Shown: piece after piece, positions 8,838 to 17,633 of the stretch
How positions within the stretch are numbered: the stretch's first letter is position 1
Layout: every line of letters starts with the position of its first letter
NCBI RefSeq assembly: GCF_900099835.1
Contig: NZ_FNKP01000003.1
Coordinates: 1,178,001-1,242,000 of the forward strand
From: Paraburkholderia fungorum
Lineage (GTDB): Bacteria; Pseudomonadota; Gammaproteobacteria; Burkholderiales; Burkholderiaceae
Direction of reading: 5' to 3'
DNA length: 64,000 nt
The notes under the pieces: model-generated
Told to the model about the DNA's origin: nothing
The model's input: only the letters and a program-made list of their open reading frames with translations
Database searches by the model: none
Program-made: the position numbers and the translations under genes

Positions 8838-10116
8838 TAGTTGCTCCTTCACTGCCTTGGACAAGGCCTAAAAATTCACGGGTGAAATCATTCGCAGCTT
8901 GTTCCTTGATGGGCGTTTCTTCGACAAAGCGTATATAGTGAAGCGCGGTCGACTCGGATTTCACCAGCAATGCTCTTTTGACCATTGAGATAGCAAACAT
9001 CGAACCTCCGACGCGGATTGCCAGTCTCGCGAGCTCGGTCGCAAAGGTGCATCTGCTCTGATGAAAGTGGAAATCACGTAATGCATTCAGGCCGGACGAT
9101 TTTGCTTTTTCTCTAAATGAATGCATCTCGACATTAATTGCGTTGCTGTTATTTACACCGTTTTGACAAAAAGAGTTGCCGAATCGAGTTAAGAACAAAA
9201 GATCTTTGTTTTGAAGTGAAGCTTTTATCTCGCGCTTTAGTCGTCTAGCTCCCGTTGCATAATCGCGCAGCCTGTTTAGTAAAAGCGATGAAAGTGAAAT
9301 CTGACCAGTGACACCGAGTTTAACCGCGACTGGAGGATGTGCGCCGGGCCCTACTGTTATTTTAAAAAAATGACGTGCCGCAGGATCGGGAACTGCATTA
9401 TCCAGCGTTTGAACCTTGAGATCTGCAATCGTACCGATGCGCATGCCGGTAAAAAATCCAAGCATAAGCATTAGATAGAGTTCCTCGGATGCGTGGTCAT
9501 TTGCGAGTTTGAGAGCATCGTTGCGATCTTCGGCGCGAATCGGCAGTAGACCGAATTCGAGACGCACACCTACCGGTCGGCGGTTTGGGATGCTCAAATC
9601 GGTGGTAAGAACACCAATAGTGCGTTCAAATCCGGTAGGGTCCGGGATATGAATTCCAACAATACGTTCCTGCCACATGGGCCAAGTTGTAGAAAGTAGT
9701 GCGTTGGCTCGCAGCCATCGATAGAACTGGATTGCCGTTCGCATCCTTTGGGATGAGGTTGAGGGCGCTAGGACACCGGTCCGCCGCAAATCGACAAGGT
9801 GCCCCCTGTAACGAACCAGACAGCGTTTCGCCCGTTGCATTGGGAAATCCCACCAATCGGTGTTGGTGGACTCAAGCCAGTTCGCGTACGCCAGTAGTGA
9901 CGCTGCGCGGGATTGGACTGTGCGGATGTCAACATGTCCGTCAGTTGCGGCTTCGAGCATCCAAACGTTTGCTTCCCTCCAAGGGTCTCCCGTATTCCAG
10001 AAGATCATTGGTAGTCGGGGAATTGGTCTGCCGTGGTTCACAGGCGCCCAGTCGACTTCGCCGTCAATAACCCGAACACGTTGTGGTCGAAAACTCACTG
10101 TTTCAAGCCGCGCCAT
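8815..10116 (-). CDS. Tyrosine recombinase/integrase, first gene of the operon (TnpA/GmtY-like)
   Basis: A 433-residue site-specific integrase. Box I Arg 226 (FFTGMRIGTIADL), box II His 352-x-x-Arg 355 (FHQSRCTFATELA) and the nucleophile Tyr 394 (STALHYIRF) are all visible. The second-His position is Lys 386. An N-terminal SAM-like core-binding region spans about 55-165. It heads the four-gene operon. The 188 bp between its start and the oxidoreductase remnant should hold its promoter and one element end. It overlaps the next gene by 23 nt, so the recombinases are probably made in fixed ratio. Confidence 0.86.
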   Translation of the reverse strand: MARLETVSFRPQRVRVIDGEVDWAPVNHGRPIPRLPMIFWNTGDPWREANVWMLEAATDGHVDIRTVQSRAASLLAYANWLESTNTDWWDFPMQRAKRCLVRYRGHLVDLRRTGVLAPSTSSQRMRTAIQFYRWLRANALLSTTWPMWQERIVGIHIPDPTGFERTIGVLTTDLSIPNRRPVGVRLEFGLLPIRAEDRNDALKLANDHASEELYLMLMLGFFTGMRIGTIADLKVQTLDNAVPDPAARHFFKITVGPGAHPPVAVKLGVTGQISLSSLLLNRLRDYATGARRLKREIKASLQNKDLLFLTRFGNSFCQNGVNNSNAINVEMHSFREKAKSSGLNALRDFHFHQSRCTFATELARLAIRVGGSMFAISMVKRALLVKSESTALHYIRFVEETPIKEQAANDFTREFLGLVQGSEGATNGKIPCS

Positions 10117-10304
10117 CAGCCCCCCGCAGAAAGTCTTTTGGGCACTCCCCGGTCGTTAGTTTCATGGGAAATCCGATTCATAAACGCGTGGTCGTCACGG
10201 ACCCTCGATGCTGATCCGATCAGAAAGGAAATTGCGACTATGTCTATAGAGTGTGACTAATTAGTATTTATGTCAATACTCAAAACTAACGTGTATCGGA
10301 GAAA

Positions 10305-10946
10305 GCGTCGGCGTATCCCGCTGCGTCGCGTTATCGCTATGACCTCGCGCAGTCGGGCGGCGCGACCATTATCGATCTGACGATTCACCGCATCGACCTC
10401 GCGCGTCATCTGGTGGGCGATATCACGGGCGTGTTCGCCGAACTCTCGCATCACGTGCTGCCGGAAAAAGTCGATGACAATGTGTGGCTGTTGACGCGCT
10501 TCGCGAACGGCGCGCGCGGCGGCCTGTCGTCGGATCGCTATTCGCCCGCGATTGGCGACGGCACGGATCTGTACGGCACCGAAGGCTCGATTCACATTGC
10601 GAGCGAAACGCTCAATCCTTTTCATGCCGCGCCGCTTGCCATTTACACCGAGCGCAAAGCCGCCGAATTGCCCGACGTTCTGCGGGAAGCGCATTACCCG
10701 GACGCATGGTGGAACACATTTGAAGGCGGGTGGATCAAGATATTCCCGCCACGTAAAAGCCCTTATTCCGGGCAATTCGCTGCGTTCTGCCAATGCATTC
10801 ACGAGGGCACGGTGCCGCTCGCGTCGGGTATCGACGGATTGCGCGCGCAGGAAGTCGTGCAGGGCGCGTATATCTCGAAGAACGAAGGGCGCTGGGTCGA
10901 TCTGCCGTTACCCGTCGACGCGCCGTTCAATCTACCGTCGTATTGA
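10305..10946 (+). pseudogene. Gfo/Idh/MocA family oxidoreductase, N-terminus lost
   Basis: About 213 codons of the C-terminal substrate-binding domain of an NAD-dependent sugar or cyclitol dehydrogenase. SGGATIIDLTIHRIDLARHL carries the conserved catalytic H of the D-x-x-I-H-x-x-D pattern, then DLYGTEGSIHI and a normal C-terminus. Family members have about 330-380 residues, so the whole Rossmann domain is missing. The frame is closed by TAA at 10287, right at the recombinase-module edge, and no start with a ribosome site precedes the conserved part. The missing 5' half is not found elsewhere in the window. It once headed the operon that follows. Confidence 0.8.
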
Positions 10947-10998
10947 CGTACGCATAACGGACACAGCGACGCGAACGTCGCCGAGCGGAGGAGAGCAC

Positions 10999-11820
10999 AT
11001 GTACGCAGCATTTCATACGGTGGGGCTGCCAAAGCGCACGCTCGCCGAAGTGGTGGGCGCGGTGAAGCGCGCGGGCTACGCGGGCATCGAGCTGAATGCG
11101 GAAACCTTGCCGTGGGCCGACGCGCACATCACGCCGGACACGTCGCCTCAGGAACGCGCGGGCGTGCTCAAAGCGATCCGTGCGGCCGATCTGAAAGTGG
11201 CGGCGGTGGGTGCGCATATTCCAATGCTGCATCCCGATGCGCAACGCCGCCGCGATGCAATCGACTTCGTGAAGGGATGTAGCCAGCTAGCGGTGGAGAT
11301 GGAGACGCGCTACATCCACATTCTTTCGGGGCCGCTCGCCACCAGCACGAGCGAGGATACCGGTTGGCGCTGGTTCGCCGACGCGGTGGCGGAAGTGGTC
11401 GAGCACGCGTCGTCGCTGGATGTCGACGTGGGTATCGAAGCGATTGCGGGCCATCTGTTTCATCGCGCCGACGATTACGCGCAGCTTGTCGCCGATCTGC
11501 CCGGCGTGCCGTTCAAGGTGAACTTCGATCCGAGCCAGATCGCGGTGCAGGGCGCGAATCCGCTGGAAATCGTCAATCGTTTCGGCGACCGCATTGCCCA
11601 TGTGCATATGAAAGACGGCGCGGGTCATTTCCCCGATTTCTCATTTCCGCCGCTGGGCAACGGCGGAATCGATTTTGAAGCGCTAGTTGCCGCCTTGCGT
11701 GAGATTGGCTATGACGGCGCGTTGTCGGTGGAATACGAGGCACAGGTCTACGGATTCGAGTTGAGCGAGCAGCAGATACTCGACGAAAGCCGTGCGTTTC
11801 TCGCGCGGCTCGACGTGTGA
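10999..11820 (+). CDS. Sugar phosphate isomerase/epimerase-like TIM barrel (AP-endonuclease 2 family)
   Basis: A 273-residue xylose-isomerase-like barrel related to IolE/IolI/hydroxypyruvate isomerase. Metal-site residues are visible as Glu in GIEAIAGHLF, Asp in VNFDPSQIA, His in AHVHMKD and Glu in LSVEYEAQ. The ATG at 10999 has GGAGGAGAG just upstream. A long in-frame extension to 10552 overlaps the oxidoreductase remnant and is not real. It follows that remnant by 52 bp and precedes the ABC ATPase by 44 bp. By context it acts on a keto-sugar or keto-cyclitol made by the former dehydrogenase. The exact substrate cannot be read from the sequence. Confidence 0.85.
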   Translation: MYAAFHTVGLPKRTLAEVVGAVKRAGYAGIELNAETLPWADAHITPDTSPQERAGVLKAIRAADLKVAAVGAHIPMLHPDAQRRRDAIDFVKGCSQLAVEMETRYIHILSGPLATSTSEDTGWRWFADAVAEVVEHASSLDVDVGIEAIAGHLFHRADDYAQLVADLPGVPFKVNFDPSQIAVQGANPLEIVNRFGDRIAHVHMKDGAGHFPDFSFPPLGNGGIDFEALVAALREIGYDGALSVEYEAQVYGFELSEQQILDESRAFLARLDV

Positions 11821-11864
11821 CGATGCCGTGACCACGCTGTGACCGCACCGACAGGACCCATGAC

Positions 11865-12635
11865 ATGCGATCAGAACACGCTCAACCCTTCATGCAACTG
11901 CGTTCGGTCGGCAAGCGCTTTGGCGGCGTCGAGGCTTTGCGCAACGTCGACCTGGACATTCATTCCGGCGAGGTACTGGGGCTACTCGGCGACAACGGCG
12001 CGGGCAAGACGACCCTCGTCAAGGTACTGGCCGGGGTGCATTCGCTGAGTTCCGGCGAGATCTGGTGCAACGGGCAATCGGTCGATATCTCCGCGCCGAA
12101 AGTCGCGCACGAACTCGGCATCGAGACCGTGTTTCAGGATCTGGCGATGGTGCCCAATCTCGGTGTCACCGATAACTTTTTCATTGGCCGAGAAATCACC
12201 ACGACGCTGATTCCGAAGCTCATCAAGGTGCTGCGCAACAAGGCGATGCATGCCGACGCGCGCGAGACGCTGAACCGGCTCGATATTCATATTCCGTCGC
12301 TGAAAGTCTCGGTGGATAGCTTGTCCGGCGGTCAGCGCCAGGCGGTTGCGATTGCGCGCGCGATTCGCTGGAAAGCGAACCTGGTGATTCTCGACGAGCC
12401 GACCGCTGCGCTTAGCGTGCCCGAGCAGAACAAAGTGCTGGAGTTGACGCGCTCGCTCGCGAATCAGGGCGTCGCGGTGATCTATATCACGCACAACATG
12501 AGCGATGTGCTCGCGGTAACGGACCGGATCGCCGTGATGTATCGCGGACAGAAGGCCGGCGAGCTGATCACGGCGCAGACCAGTCAGGGCGAGATCGTCG
12601 AGATGATCATGTCGGGCAAACGGAGTCGCGCATGA
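11865..12635 (+). CDS. Single-domain sugar ABC transporter ATP-binding protein (FrcA-like)
   Basis: A 256-residue ATPase with Walker A (GDNGAGKTT), Q-loop, signature LSGGQRQAVAIARAI, Walker B (LVILDEPTAALS) and switch His (YITHNMSD). Unlike the two-domain ATPase at the window start it is a complete one-domain protein, as in fructose/cyclitol FrcBCA-type importers. It should power a sugar or cyclitol importer whose permease and binding protein are not adjacent. Its stop overlaps the next gene (ATGA at 12632), showing translational coupling to the catabolic enzyme. Confidence 0.9.
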   Translation: MRSEHAQPFMQLRSVGKRFGGVEALRNVDLDIHSGEVLGLLGDNGAGKTTLVKVLAGVHSLSSGEIWCNGQSVDISAPKVAHELGIETVFQDLAMVPNLGVTDNFFIGREITTTLIPKLIKVLRNKAMHADARETLNRLDIHIPSLKVSVDSLSGGQRQAVAIARAIRWKANLVILDEPTAALSVPEQNKVLELTRSLANQGVAVIYITHNMSDVLAVTDRIAVMYRGQKAGELITAQTSQGEIVEMIMSGKRSRA

Positions 12636-14569
12636 CGGCCGGGCAAACTTCCATCGCCCAGCCGCAATCGCGCGACGCACCCGAGGTGCCGGAAAGCGCC
12701 GCAGCGGTTGAGGTGCGGCATCGTGCGCGCGCGATTGCAAATGCAGGCGGCGTGATGAACGCCATTGCCGCCGGCACGCTGAATGCGTCGCTCGATGTGA
12801 CCGTTTCCGAAGCGCTCGTGCTCGCGTTGCTGCGTCAGAATGTGAGCAAATATCTCGGCATTCTGGGGCACGGCACGACCGACCTCGGCAACATCCTGCG
12901 TATCTATTCCGAAGAGGGCGTCACGCGGTTTTTCCCTTGCCGCAACGAAGTCGCGATGGCGCATGCGGCGACCGCGCTCGCGTGGGTGTTCGGCGAAACA
13001 CCGGCTGTCGTGACGTCGATCGGGCCGGGCGCATTGCAGGCCTTTGCCGGATCGCTGGCAACGGCGTCGAACGGCGTGGGCGTCTATCACATCTACGGCG
13101 ACGAAACCACGCACGGCGAAGGCTACAACATGCAGCAGATTCCCGGCCCCCGGCAGAACCAGTTTCTGCGTCTGACTGAAACGATGAGCGGGGCTTACAC
13201 GCTGCATACGCCGGAAGCGCTACGTGACGCAATGCGGCGCGGCACGGAAACCGTGCATCGTCCCTATTTCGCGGGCCCGTTTTTTCTGATGCTGCCGATC
13301 AACGTTCAGCCGAAACGCGTGCAGTTGCGTGTAGACGCATTGCCGGAACGCATGCTGATGCCGGTACTCGCTCCCGCACGCAGCGACGCTTACGACGCCG
13401 CGTGCGAGTTGATCGAAAGTCATCAACGGATCGTGATTAAAGCGGGCGGCGGTGCGCGCCGCTATGGCGCCGAACTCGAGCGTCTGGCCGATGTGGCTGG
13501 CGCGGTGGTGGTGTTGTCGCCGAATTCGTTGGGCGTGTTGCCCGATGCGCATCCGCGCAACATGCATGTGGGCGGCAGCAAAGGTTCGGTGTCCGGCAAT
13601 CACGCGATGGAAAACGCTACGTTGCTGATTGCGGTCGGCTCGCGCGCGGTCTGCCAGGCGGACTGTTCGGGCACGGGTTATCCGATGGCCGAAGCGGTCA
13701 TCAACATCAACGGCGATATTCACGACGCGAATCACTACAACCACACAGTTGCTCTGACCGGCGATATTGGCGCGGTGGTCGACGGTCTGATCGTTGCGTT
13801 GCAGCGGCGCGCGAGAAAGCAACTCGTGAGTCGCGACTGGCTCGACGCATGCGTCGCCAAAAAGGCCGAATGGACCGCGTTAAAGCGTGCACGCGTGAGC
13901 GGCGCGACGTTGATGGACGCTGCATGGGGCAGGCAGGTGCTGACCCAGCCGAGCGCGATTTACACGGCCGCTTCGTTTGCAAAGCGCATCGGCGCAGTCA
14001 AGCTGTTCGATGCAGGCGACGTGCAGGCCAACGGTTTCCAACTGGCCGAAGACGATCACCCCGACGACACGTTCACCGAAAGCGGCGCGTCGTACATGGG
14101 CTTTGCCGCAAGCGGCCTGCTCGCGGGCGCGTTCGCGAGCCACAGCCGCTACATGATGGCGTTCACCGGCGACGGCTCGTTCATGATGAATCCGCAGATT
14201 CTGATCGACGCGGTCGTGCACGGCGTGAAGGGCATGCTCGTGCTGTTCGACAACCGTCGCATGGGCGCGATTTCGTCGTTGCAGGTCGCGCAGTACGGCC
14301 CCGACTTCGGCACTAACGACGATGTGCGCGTCGACTTCGTGGCAATGGCGAATTCGGTGACCGGCGTGAAAGGTTTGTTCGGCGGATGGTCCGCGAAAGA
14401 ACTGGAGGCGGCGCTCGACGAAGCGTACCGGCACGACGGTTTGTCGGTGGTTCACGTGCCGGTCTATTGGGGACGTCTCGACGAAGGCGGTATGGGCGCT
14501 TATGGCCGCTGGAATGTTGGTCCGTGGGTGCCGGAGGTCGAGAAGCTGTATGGTGGGCAGACGCTCTAG
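12632..14569 (+). CDS. ThDP-dependent enzyme, IolD-like (trihydroxycyclohexanedione hydrolase family)
   Basis: A 645-residue thiamine-diphosphate enzyme. The N-terminal PYR domain has the cofactor-activating Glu in FPCRNEVAMAHAA. The C-terminal PP domain has the ThDP motif GDGSFMMNP ending in LLVLFDNRR-type sequence (GMLVLFDNRRMGA). Overall order and length fit IolD, which opens the ring of trihydroxycyclohexanedione in inositol breakdown. The middle part (GDETTHGEGYNMQQIPGPRQ) differs from classical IolD as I remember it, so the substrate may be another cyclic dione. It overlaps the ABC ATPase by 4 nt. Neighbouring dehydrogenase remnant and isomerase support a cyclitol-like pathway. Confidence 0.75.
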   Translation: MTAGQTSIAQPQSRDAPEVPESAAAVEVRHRARAIANAGGVMNAIAAGTLNASLDVTVSEALVLALLRQNVSKYLGILGHGTTDLGNILRIYSEEGVTRFFPCRNEVAMAHAATALAWVFGETPAVVTSIGPGALQAFAGSLATASNGVGVYHIYGDETTHGEGYNMQQIPGPRQNQFLRLTETMSGAYTLHTPEALRDAMRRGTETVHRPYFAGPFFLMLPINVQPKRVQLRVDALPERMLMPVLAPARSDAYDAACELIESHQRIVIKAGGGARRYGAELERLADVAGAVVVLSPNSLGVLPDAHPRNMHVGGSKGSVSGNHAMENATLLIAVGSRAVCQADCSGTGYPMAEAVININGDIHDANHYNHTVALTGDIGAVVDGLIVALQRRARKQLVSRDWLDACVAKKAEWTALKRARVSGATLMDAAWGRQVLTQPSAIYTAASFAKRIGAVKLFDAGDVQANGFQLAEDDHPDDTFTESGASYMGFAASGLLAGAFASHSRYMMAFTGDGSFMMNPQILIDAVVHGVKGMLVLFDNRRMGAISSLQVAQYGPDFGTNDDVRVDFVAMANSVTGVKGLFGGWSAKELEAALDEAYRHDGLSVVHVPVYWGRLDEGGMGAYGRWNVGPWVPEVEKLYGGQTL

Positions 14570-14596
14570 CAGAGCTGGCGCTTAACGAGTTCCCTT

Positions 14597-14865
14597 GTGT
14601 ATGACGACGATGGCTTGCTCATCGATGGCAAGTGGCGGCGCGCATCGACGGGCGCGCTCACAACGCGTCATCAAACCCGTTCGGCATCACAACCCGCATC
14701 AGCGTAGCGCTGGAATCGGGTAAGGTAGACATGAATGACATGCTGCTCGCGTCACCGGAAATTCCGTTTGGCGGCGCGAAGGAGAGCGGCATCGGGCGGG
14801 AAGGGGGACAGTTGGGCATTCGCGATTACCTCGAACCGACATACATCCAGTTTCGTCTTCAGTGA
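14597..14865 (+). pseudogene. Aldehyde dehydrogenase, internally deleted remnant
   Basis: Two ends of a NAD(P)-aldehyde dehydrogenase lie side by side in different frames. From a GTG at 14597 comes VYDDDGLLIDGKWR, a typical N-terminus (LIDGEW). From about 14665 comes NPFGI, then PFGGAKESGIGREGG and a normal C-terminus ending at 14865. The catalytic Glu and Cys region, about 400 codons, is gone. The enzyme would have oxidised the semialdehyde formed by the ThDP enzyme or the dehydratase. Its loss, with the truncated oxidoreductase, suggests this operon is decaying. Confidence 0.85.
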
Positions 14866-14873
14866 GTGTCTCG

Positions 14874-16598
14874 ATGAGCGATCAGAAGAAAGACAAAGAC
14901 CCGAAAGCAGGTTCGGCCCCCGTGGGTTTTGCACGCGGATTGACGAATTACGGCGACCGCGAATTCAGCGTCTACCTGCGCCGCACGTTCGCCAGTTCGA
15001 TGGGCTATAGCCGCGAAATGCTCGACCGGCCGATTGTCGGTATCGCGCATTCGGCGAGCGGCTTCAACAATTGCCACCGCCACTTCCCGGAGATGATCGA
15101 CGCGGTCAAACGCGGCGTGCTGGCCGCGGGCGGCTTGCCGATCGAATTCCCCACCATCTCGCTGGGCGAAACCTTTCTCACGCCGACCAGTTTGAAATTC
15201 CGCAACCTGATGTCGATGGATGTCGAGGAAATGACGCGCGCGCAGCCGATGGATTCGGTCGTGCTGCTCGGCGGTTGCGACAAGACGGTGCCTGCGCAGT
15301 TGATGGGCGCGGCGTCGGCGAATATTCCCGCGATTCAACTGGTGGCGGGGCCGATGTCGACGAGCCGTCATCGAGGCGAGCGGCTCGGCGCATGTACCGA
15401 CTGCCGCCGCTTCTGGGCCAAATTTCGCGCGACCGAAATCGATGCGCAGGAGATCGACGTGGTCGAGCGGCGTCTCGCATCGACAGCAGGCACGTGCGCG
15501 GTGATGGGCACGGCGAGCACGATGGCGATCATCGCCGAAACGCTCGGCATGATGCCCGCGAATAGCGCCGCCTGCCCCGCGGTCGATGCAGACCGCTTGC
15601 GGATCGCCGAGGAAACCGGGCGCGCGGCGTTCGACCTGATCGGCCATCCGATCCGCCCGAGCGAGGTGATCACGGCGAACTCCGTTGAAAACGCGCTGCG
15701 CGTGTTGCTGGCGATCGGCGGCTCGACGAACGCGGTGATCCACCTTGCCGCGATTGCCGGGCGGCTCGGTCTGAAGGTCGATCTGCAACGGCTCAACGAA
15801 TTGAGCGACACCACGCCCGTGCTGGTCAACCTGAAGCCGACCGGCGAGCACTACATGGAAGACCTGTACGCGGCCGGCGGTGTGCCCGCGATACTGCGCG
15901 AGATCAAACACCTGCTGCATCTGGATTGCCGGATGGTGACCGGCGAGACGCTCGGCGACCGTCTGCATGACGTGAGCTGGGTCGACCATGCGGTGGTCCG
16001 CGAATTCAACGACCCGGTGCGCGAGAACGGCGGGCTGGTCGCGTTGTTCGGCAACCTCGCGCCGCGCGGCGCGATCATGAAGCGCTCGGCAGCGGACCCG
16101 AAACTGTTCGAGAAGGAAGGGCGCGCGGTCGTGTTCGATTCGCTGGAAGACCTCGCGAACCGCATCGACAGCGACGATCTGGACGTGACCGCCGAAGACT
16201 TTCTGGTGCTCCGCAACGCCGGGCCGACCAGTGATTCGGCGATGCCCGAGGCGGGTTATCTGCCGATTCCCGGCAAGCTCGCGCGCGCGGGCGTGAAGGA
16301 CATGGTGCGCATGTCCGACGCACGAATGAGCGGGACCGCGTACGGCACGATCGTGCTGCATATCACGCCCGACTCCGCTTCCGGCGGCCCGCTCGGACTC
16401 GTACAGAACGGCGACCGGATCCGGCTCAGCGTCGCGCAGCGCAAGCTGGAGTTGCTGGTCTTGGACGACGAACTCGAACGGCGGCGCGCAGCGCAACCGC
16501 CGCGTGCGGCATCGAAGGCGCAACGCGGCTATGCGAAGTTATACGAGCGGGAGATTCTGCAAGCCGACGACGGCTGCGATTTCGGGTTCTTGAGGTAG
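14874..16598 (+). CDS. IlvD/EDD family pentonate (arabonate/xylonate-type) dehydratase
   Basis: A 574-residue Fe-S dehydratase. The three cluster cysteines are visible at Cys 67 (FNNCHRHF), Cys 135 (GGCDKTVP) and Cys 208 (STAGTCAVMG). Their spacing is that of sugar-acid dehydratases such as L-arabinonate dehydratase. GACTDCRRFW is also typical of the sugar-acid subgroup and not of dihydroxyacid dehydratase IlvD itself. It converts a sugar acid to a 2-keto-3-deoxy acid. The ATG at 14874 is preferred over an upstream GTG at 14862 that overlaps the aldehyde dehydrogenase remnant. It is the last gene of the catabolic operon and looks intact. Confidence 0.88.
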   Translation: MSDQKKDKDPKAGSAPVGFARGLTNYGDREFSVYLRRTFASSMGYSREMLDRPIVGIAHSASGFNNCHRHFPEMIDAVKRGVLAAGGLPIEFPTISLGETFLTPTSLKFRNLMSMDVEEMTRAQPMDSVVLLGGCDKTVPAQLMGAASANIPAIQLVAGPMSTSRHRGERLGACTDCRRFWAKFRATEIDAQEIDVVERRLASTAGTCAVMGTASTMAIIAETLGMMPANSAACPAVDADRLRIAEETGRAAFDLIGHPIRPSEVITANSVENALRVLLAIGGSTNAVIHLAAIAGRLGLKVDLQRLNELSDTTPVLVNLKPTGEHYMEDLYAAGGVPAILREIKHLLHLDCRMVTGETLGDRLHDVSWVDHAVVREFNDPVRENGGLVALFGNLAPRGAIMKRSAADPKLFEKEGRAVVFDSLEDLANRIDSDDLDVTAEDFLVLRNAGPTSDSAMPEAGYLPIPGKLARAGVKDMVRMSDARMSGTAYGTIVLHITPDSASGGPLGLVQNGDRIRLSVAQRKLELLVLDDELERRRAAQPPRAASKAQRGYAKLYEREILQADDGCDFGFLR

Positions 16599-16683
16599 CG
16601 CCGGCTGAGCCTGGCAACTGAACGCGGCGGACGAACGCGGGCCGATACCACCGGCCCGCAGACTGACCGCGCAGAGAATGCGC

Positions 16684-17535
16684 TTAGAAGCTCGCGAACG
16701 CGTGCACCAGCCGGTTGAACGCACCGGCATTCGACACATTCATTCCGTGCGATGCACCGGCGATCGTTTCGCGCGACGCCTGGTCGATCCACTCGGCGAG
16801 CTTTTCGACGTTGTTGCGGAACATGCGCGGACTTCTTTGCCCTTCGATCAGCAAGGTCCGGCATTTGATGTCGCGTGCCGCATCGCGCGAAAAAGCGGGC
16901 AGCGGGTCGCGAAGCTGCTTGGGCAGCGTGCTCGCGTTGTCGATCGCCATCGTACGAAACGCGATCGAACTCTTGCGCCATGAACCGGGCGCGCTCACCG
17001 AATCCACGAAAAGCTCCAGCCCTGCGTCGACCTGCTGGTCCTCGATCAGTTCGACGACGCGCGCGCGCAACACGTTGGTCGCGCTCGGCAGCGACGCGTC
17101 CGGCATCCCGTCGATTTGCAGCGGACCGCCCGGGTCCGCAAGCGTCAGCGATTTGATGAGGCGCGGAAATTCGCGCGCGACCTGAAACGCCACGTTACCG
17201 CCACGCGAATGGCCGACCAGATGGACGGGCCCAAGATCGATCGCCTCGAGGAACTCGGCCAGTTCGGCAACGTGAGTCTGCCAGCCGAACTCGCTCTGGA
17301 TCACCGCTTCGCTCGCCGGCCAGTAGTGGCTCAGGCTGACCGAGATGCAGCGGAAATGCTCGGACAGCGCCGCCGTTTGGGCCTCCCAGTAGCGGTAGTC
17401 GCACAGCGAGCCGTGCACGAAGACCAGCGGCTCGCCCTGTCCACACTCGACGTACGGCACGCTGATGCCGGATCCGATGGTCGCAAACGACAGATCTGCT
17501 ACGGCAAGCACTGAGTGGTCGGTACGGGCGTTCAT
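16684..17535 (-). CDS. Alpha/beta hydrolase
   Basis: A 283-residue alpha/beta-hydrolase-fold protein with oxyanion region FVHGSLCDYRYW, nucleophile elbow VGHSRGGN (Ser 110) and a late catalytic His (GASHGMN). No signal peptide, so cytoplasmic. It is transcribed divergently from the LysR gene at 17634, across a 98-bp AT-rich spacer with an inverted repeat, and is therefore the probable target of that regulator. The substrate is unknown. Confidence 0.88.
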   Translation of the reverse strand: MNARTDHSVLAVADLSFATIGSGISVPYVECGQGEPLVFVHGSLCDYRYWEAQTAALSEHFRCISVSLSHYWPASEAVIQSEFGWQTHVAELAEFLEAIDLGPVHLVGHSRGGNVAFQVAREFPRLIKSLTLADPGGPLQIDGMPDASLPSATNVLRARVVELIEDQQVDAGLELFVDSVSAPGSWRKSSIAFRTMAIDNASTLPKQLRDPLPAFSRDAARDIKCRTLLIEGQRSPRMFRNNVEKLAEWIDQASRETIAGASHGMNVSNAGAFNRLVHAFASF

Positions 17536-17597
17536 TTTGGGGAGGCTCCTTTTGCCGCCAATATGCCCGATGTCATAAATTTAGAAAATCGCGTAAT

Positions 17598-17616
17598 ATT
17601 GATCGGAACTATCAAT
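17598..17616. promoter_or_regulatory. Interrupted palindrome, likely LysR-type operator
   Basis: ATTGAT and ATCAAT lie either side of a 7-nt spacer in the divergent promoter region between the hydrolase and the LysR gene, 18 bp before the LysR start. It fits an autoregulatory LysR site. Inference from position and symmetry. Confidence 0.5.
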
Positions 17617-17633
17617 TTTTCTGATACCAATCA

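Larger units (their letters stand above)
3476..10304 (-). mobile_element. Putative tyrosine-recombinase (Tn554/GMT-like) integrative element
   Basis: An AT-richer block between etfA and a truncated oxidoreductase. It holds four overlapping minus-strand genes (10116 down to 4639): three large tyrosine recombinases and a small HTH/coiled-coil protein. This architecture resembles Tn554 (TnpA, TnpB, TnpC) and the gamma-mobile-trio type of islands. The right boundary lies near 10290-10305, where the frame of the Gfo/Idh remnant begins. The left boundary is not resolved and could be anywhere in 3476-4638. I could not find terminal inverted repeats or a convincing target duplication. No cargo gene is visible. 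Element identity is inference from gene order and composition. Confidence 0.7.

Noticed and set aside
14859..16523. 554-codon minus-strand open frame opposite the dehydratase
   Set aside because: It is rich in Arg, His and Ala, has no family motif, and mirrors the conserved IlvD/EDD gene. It is an artefact of high GC.
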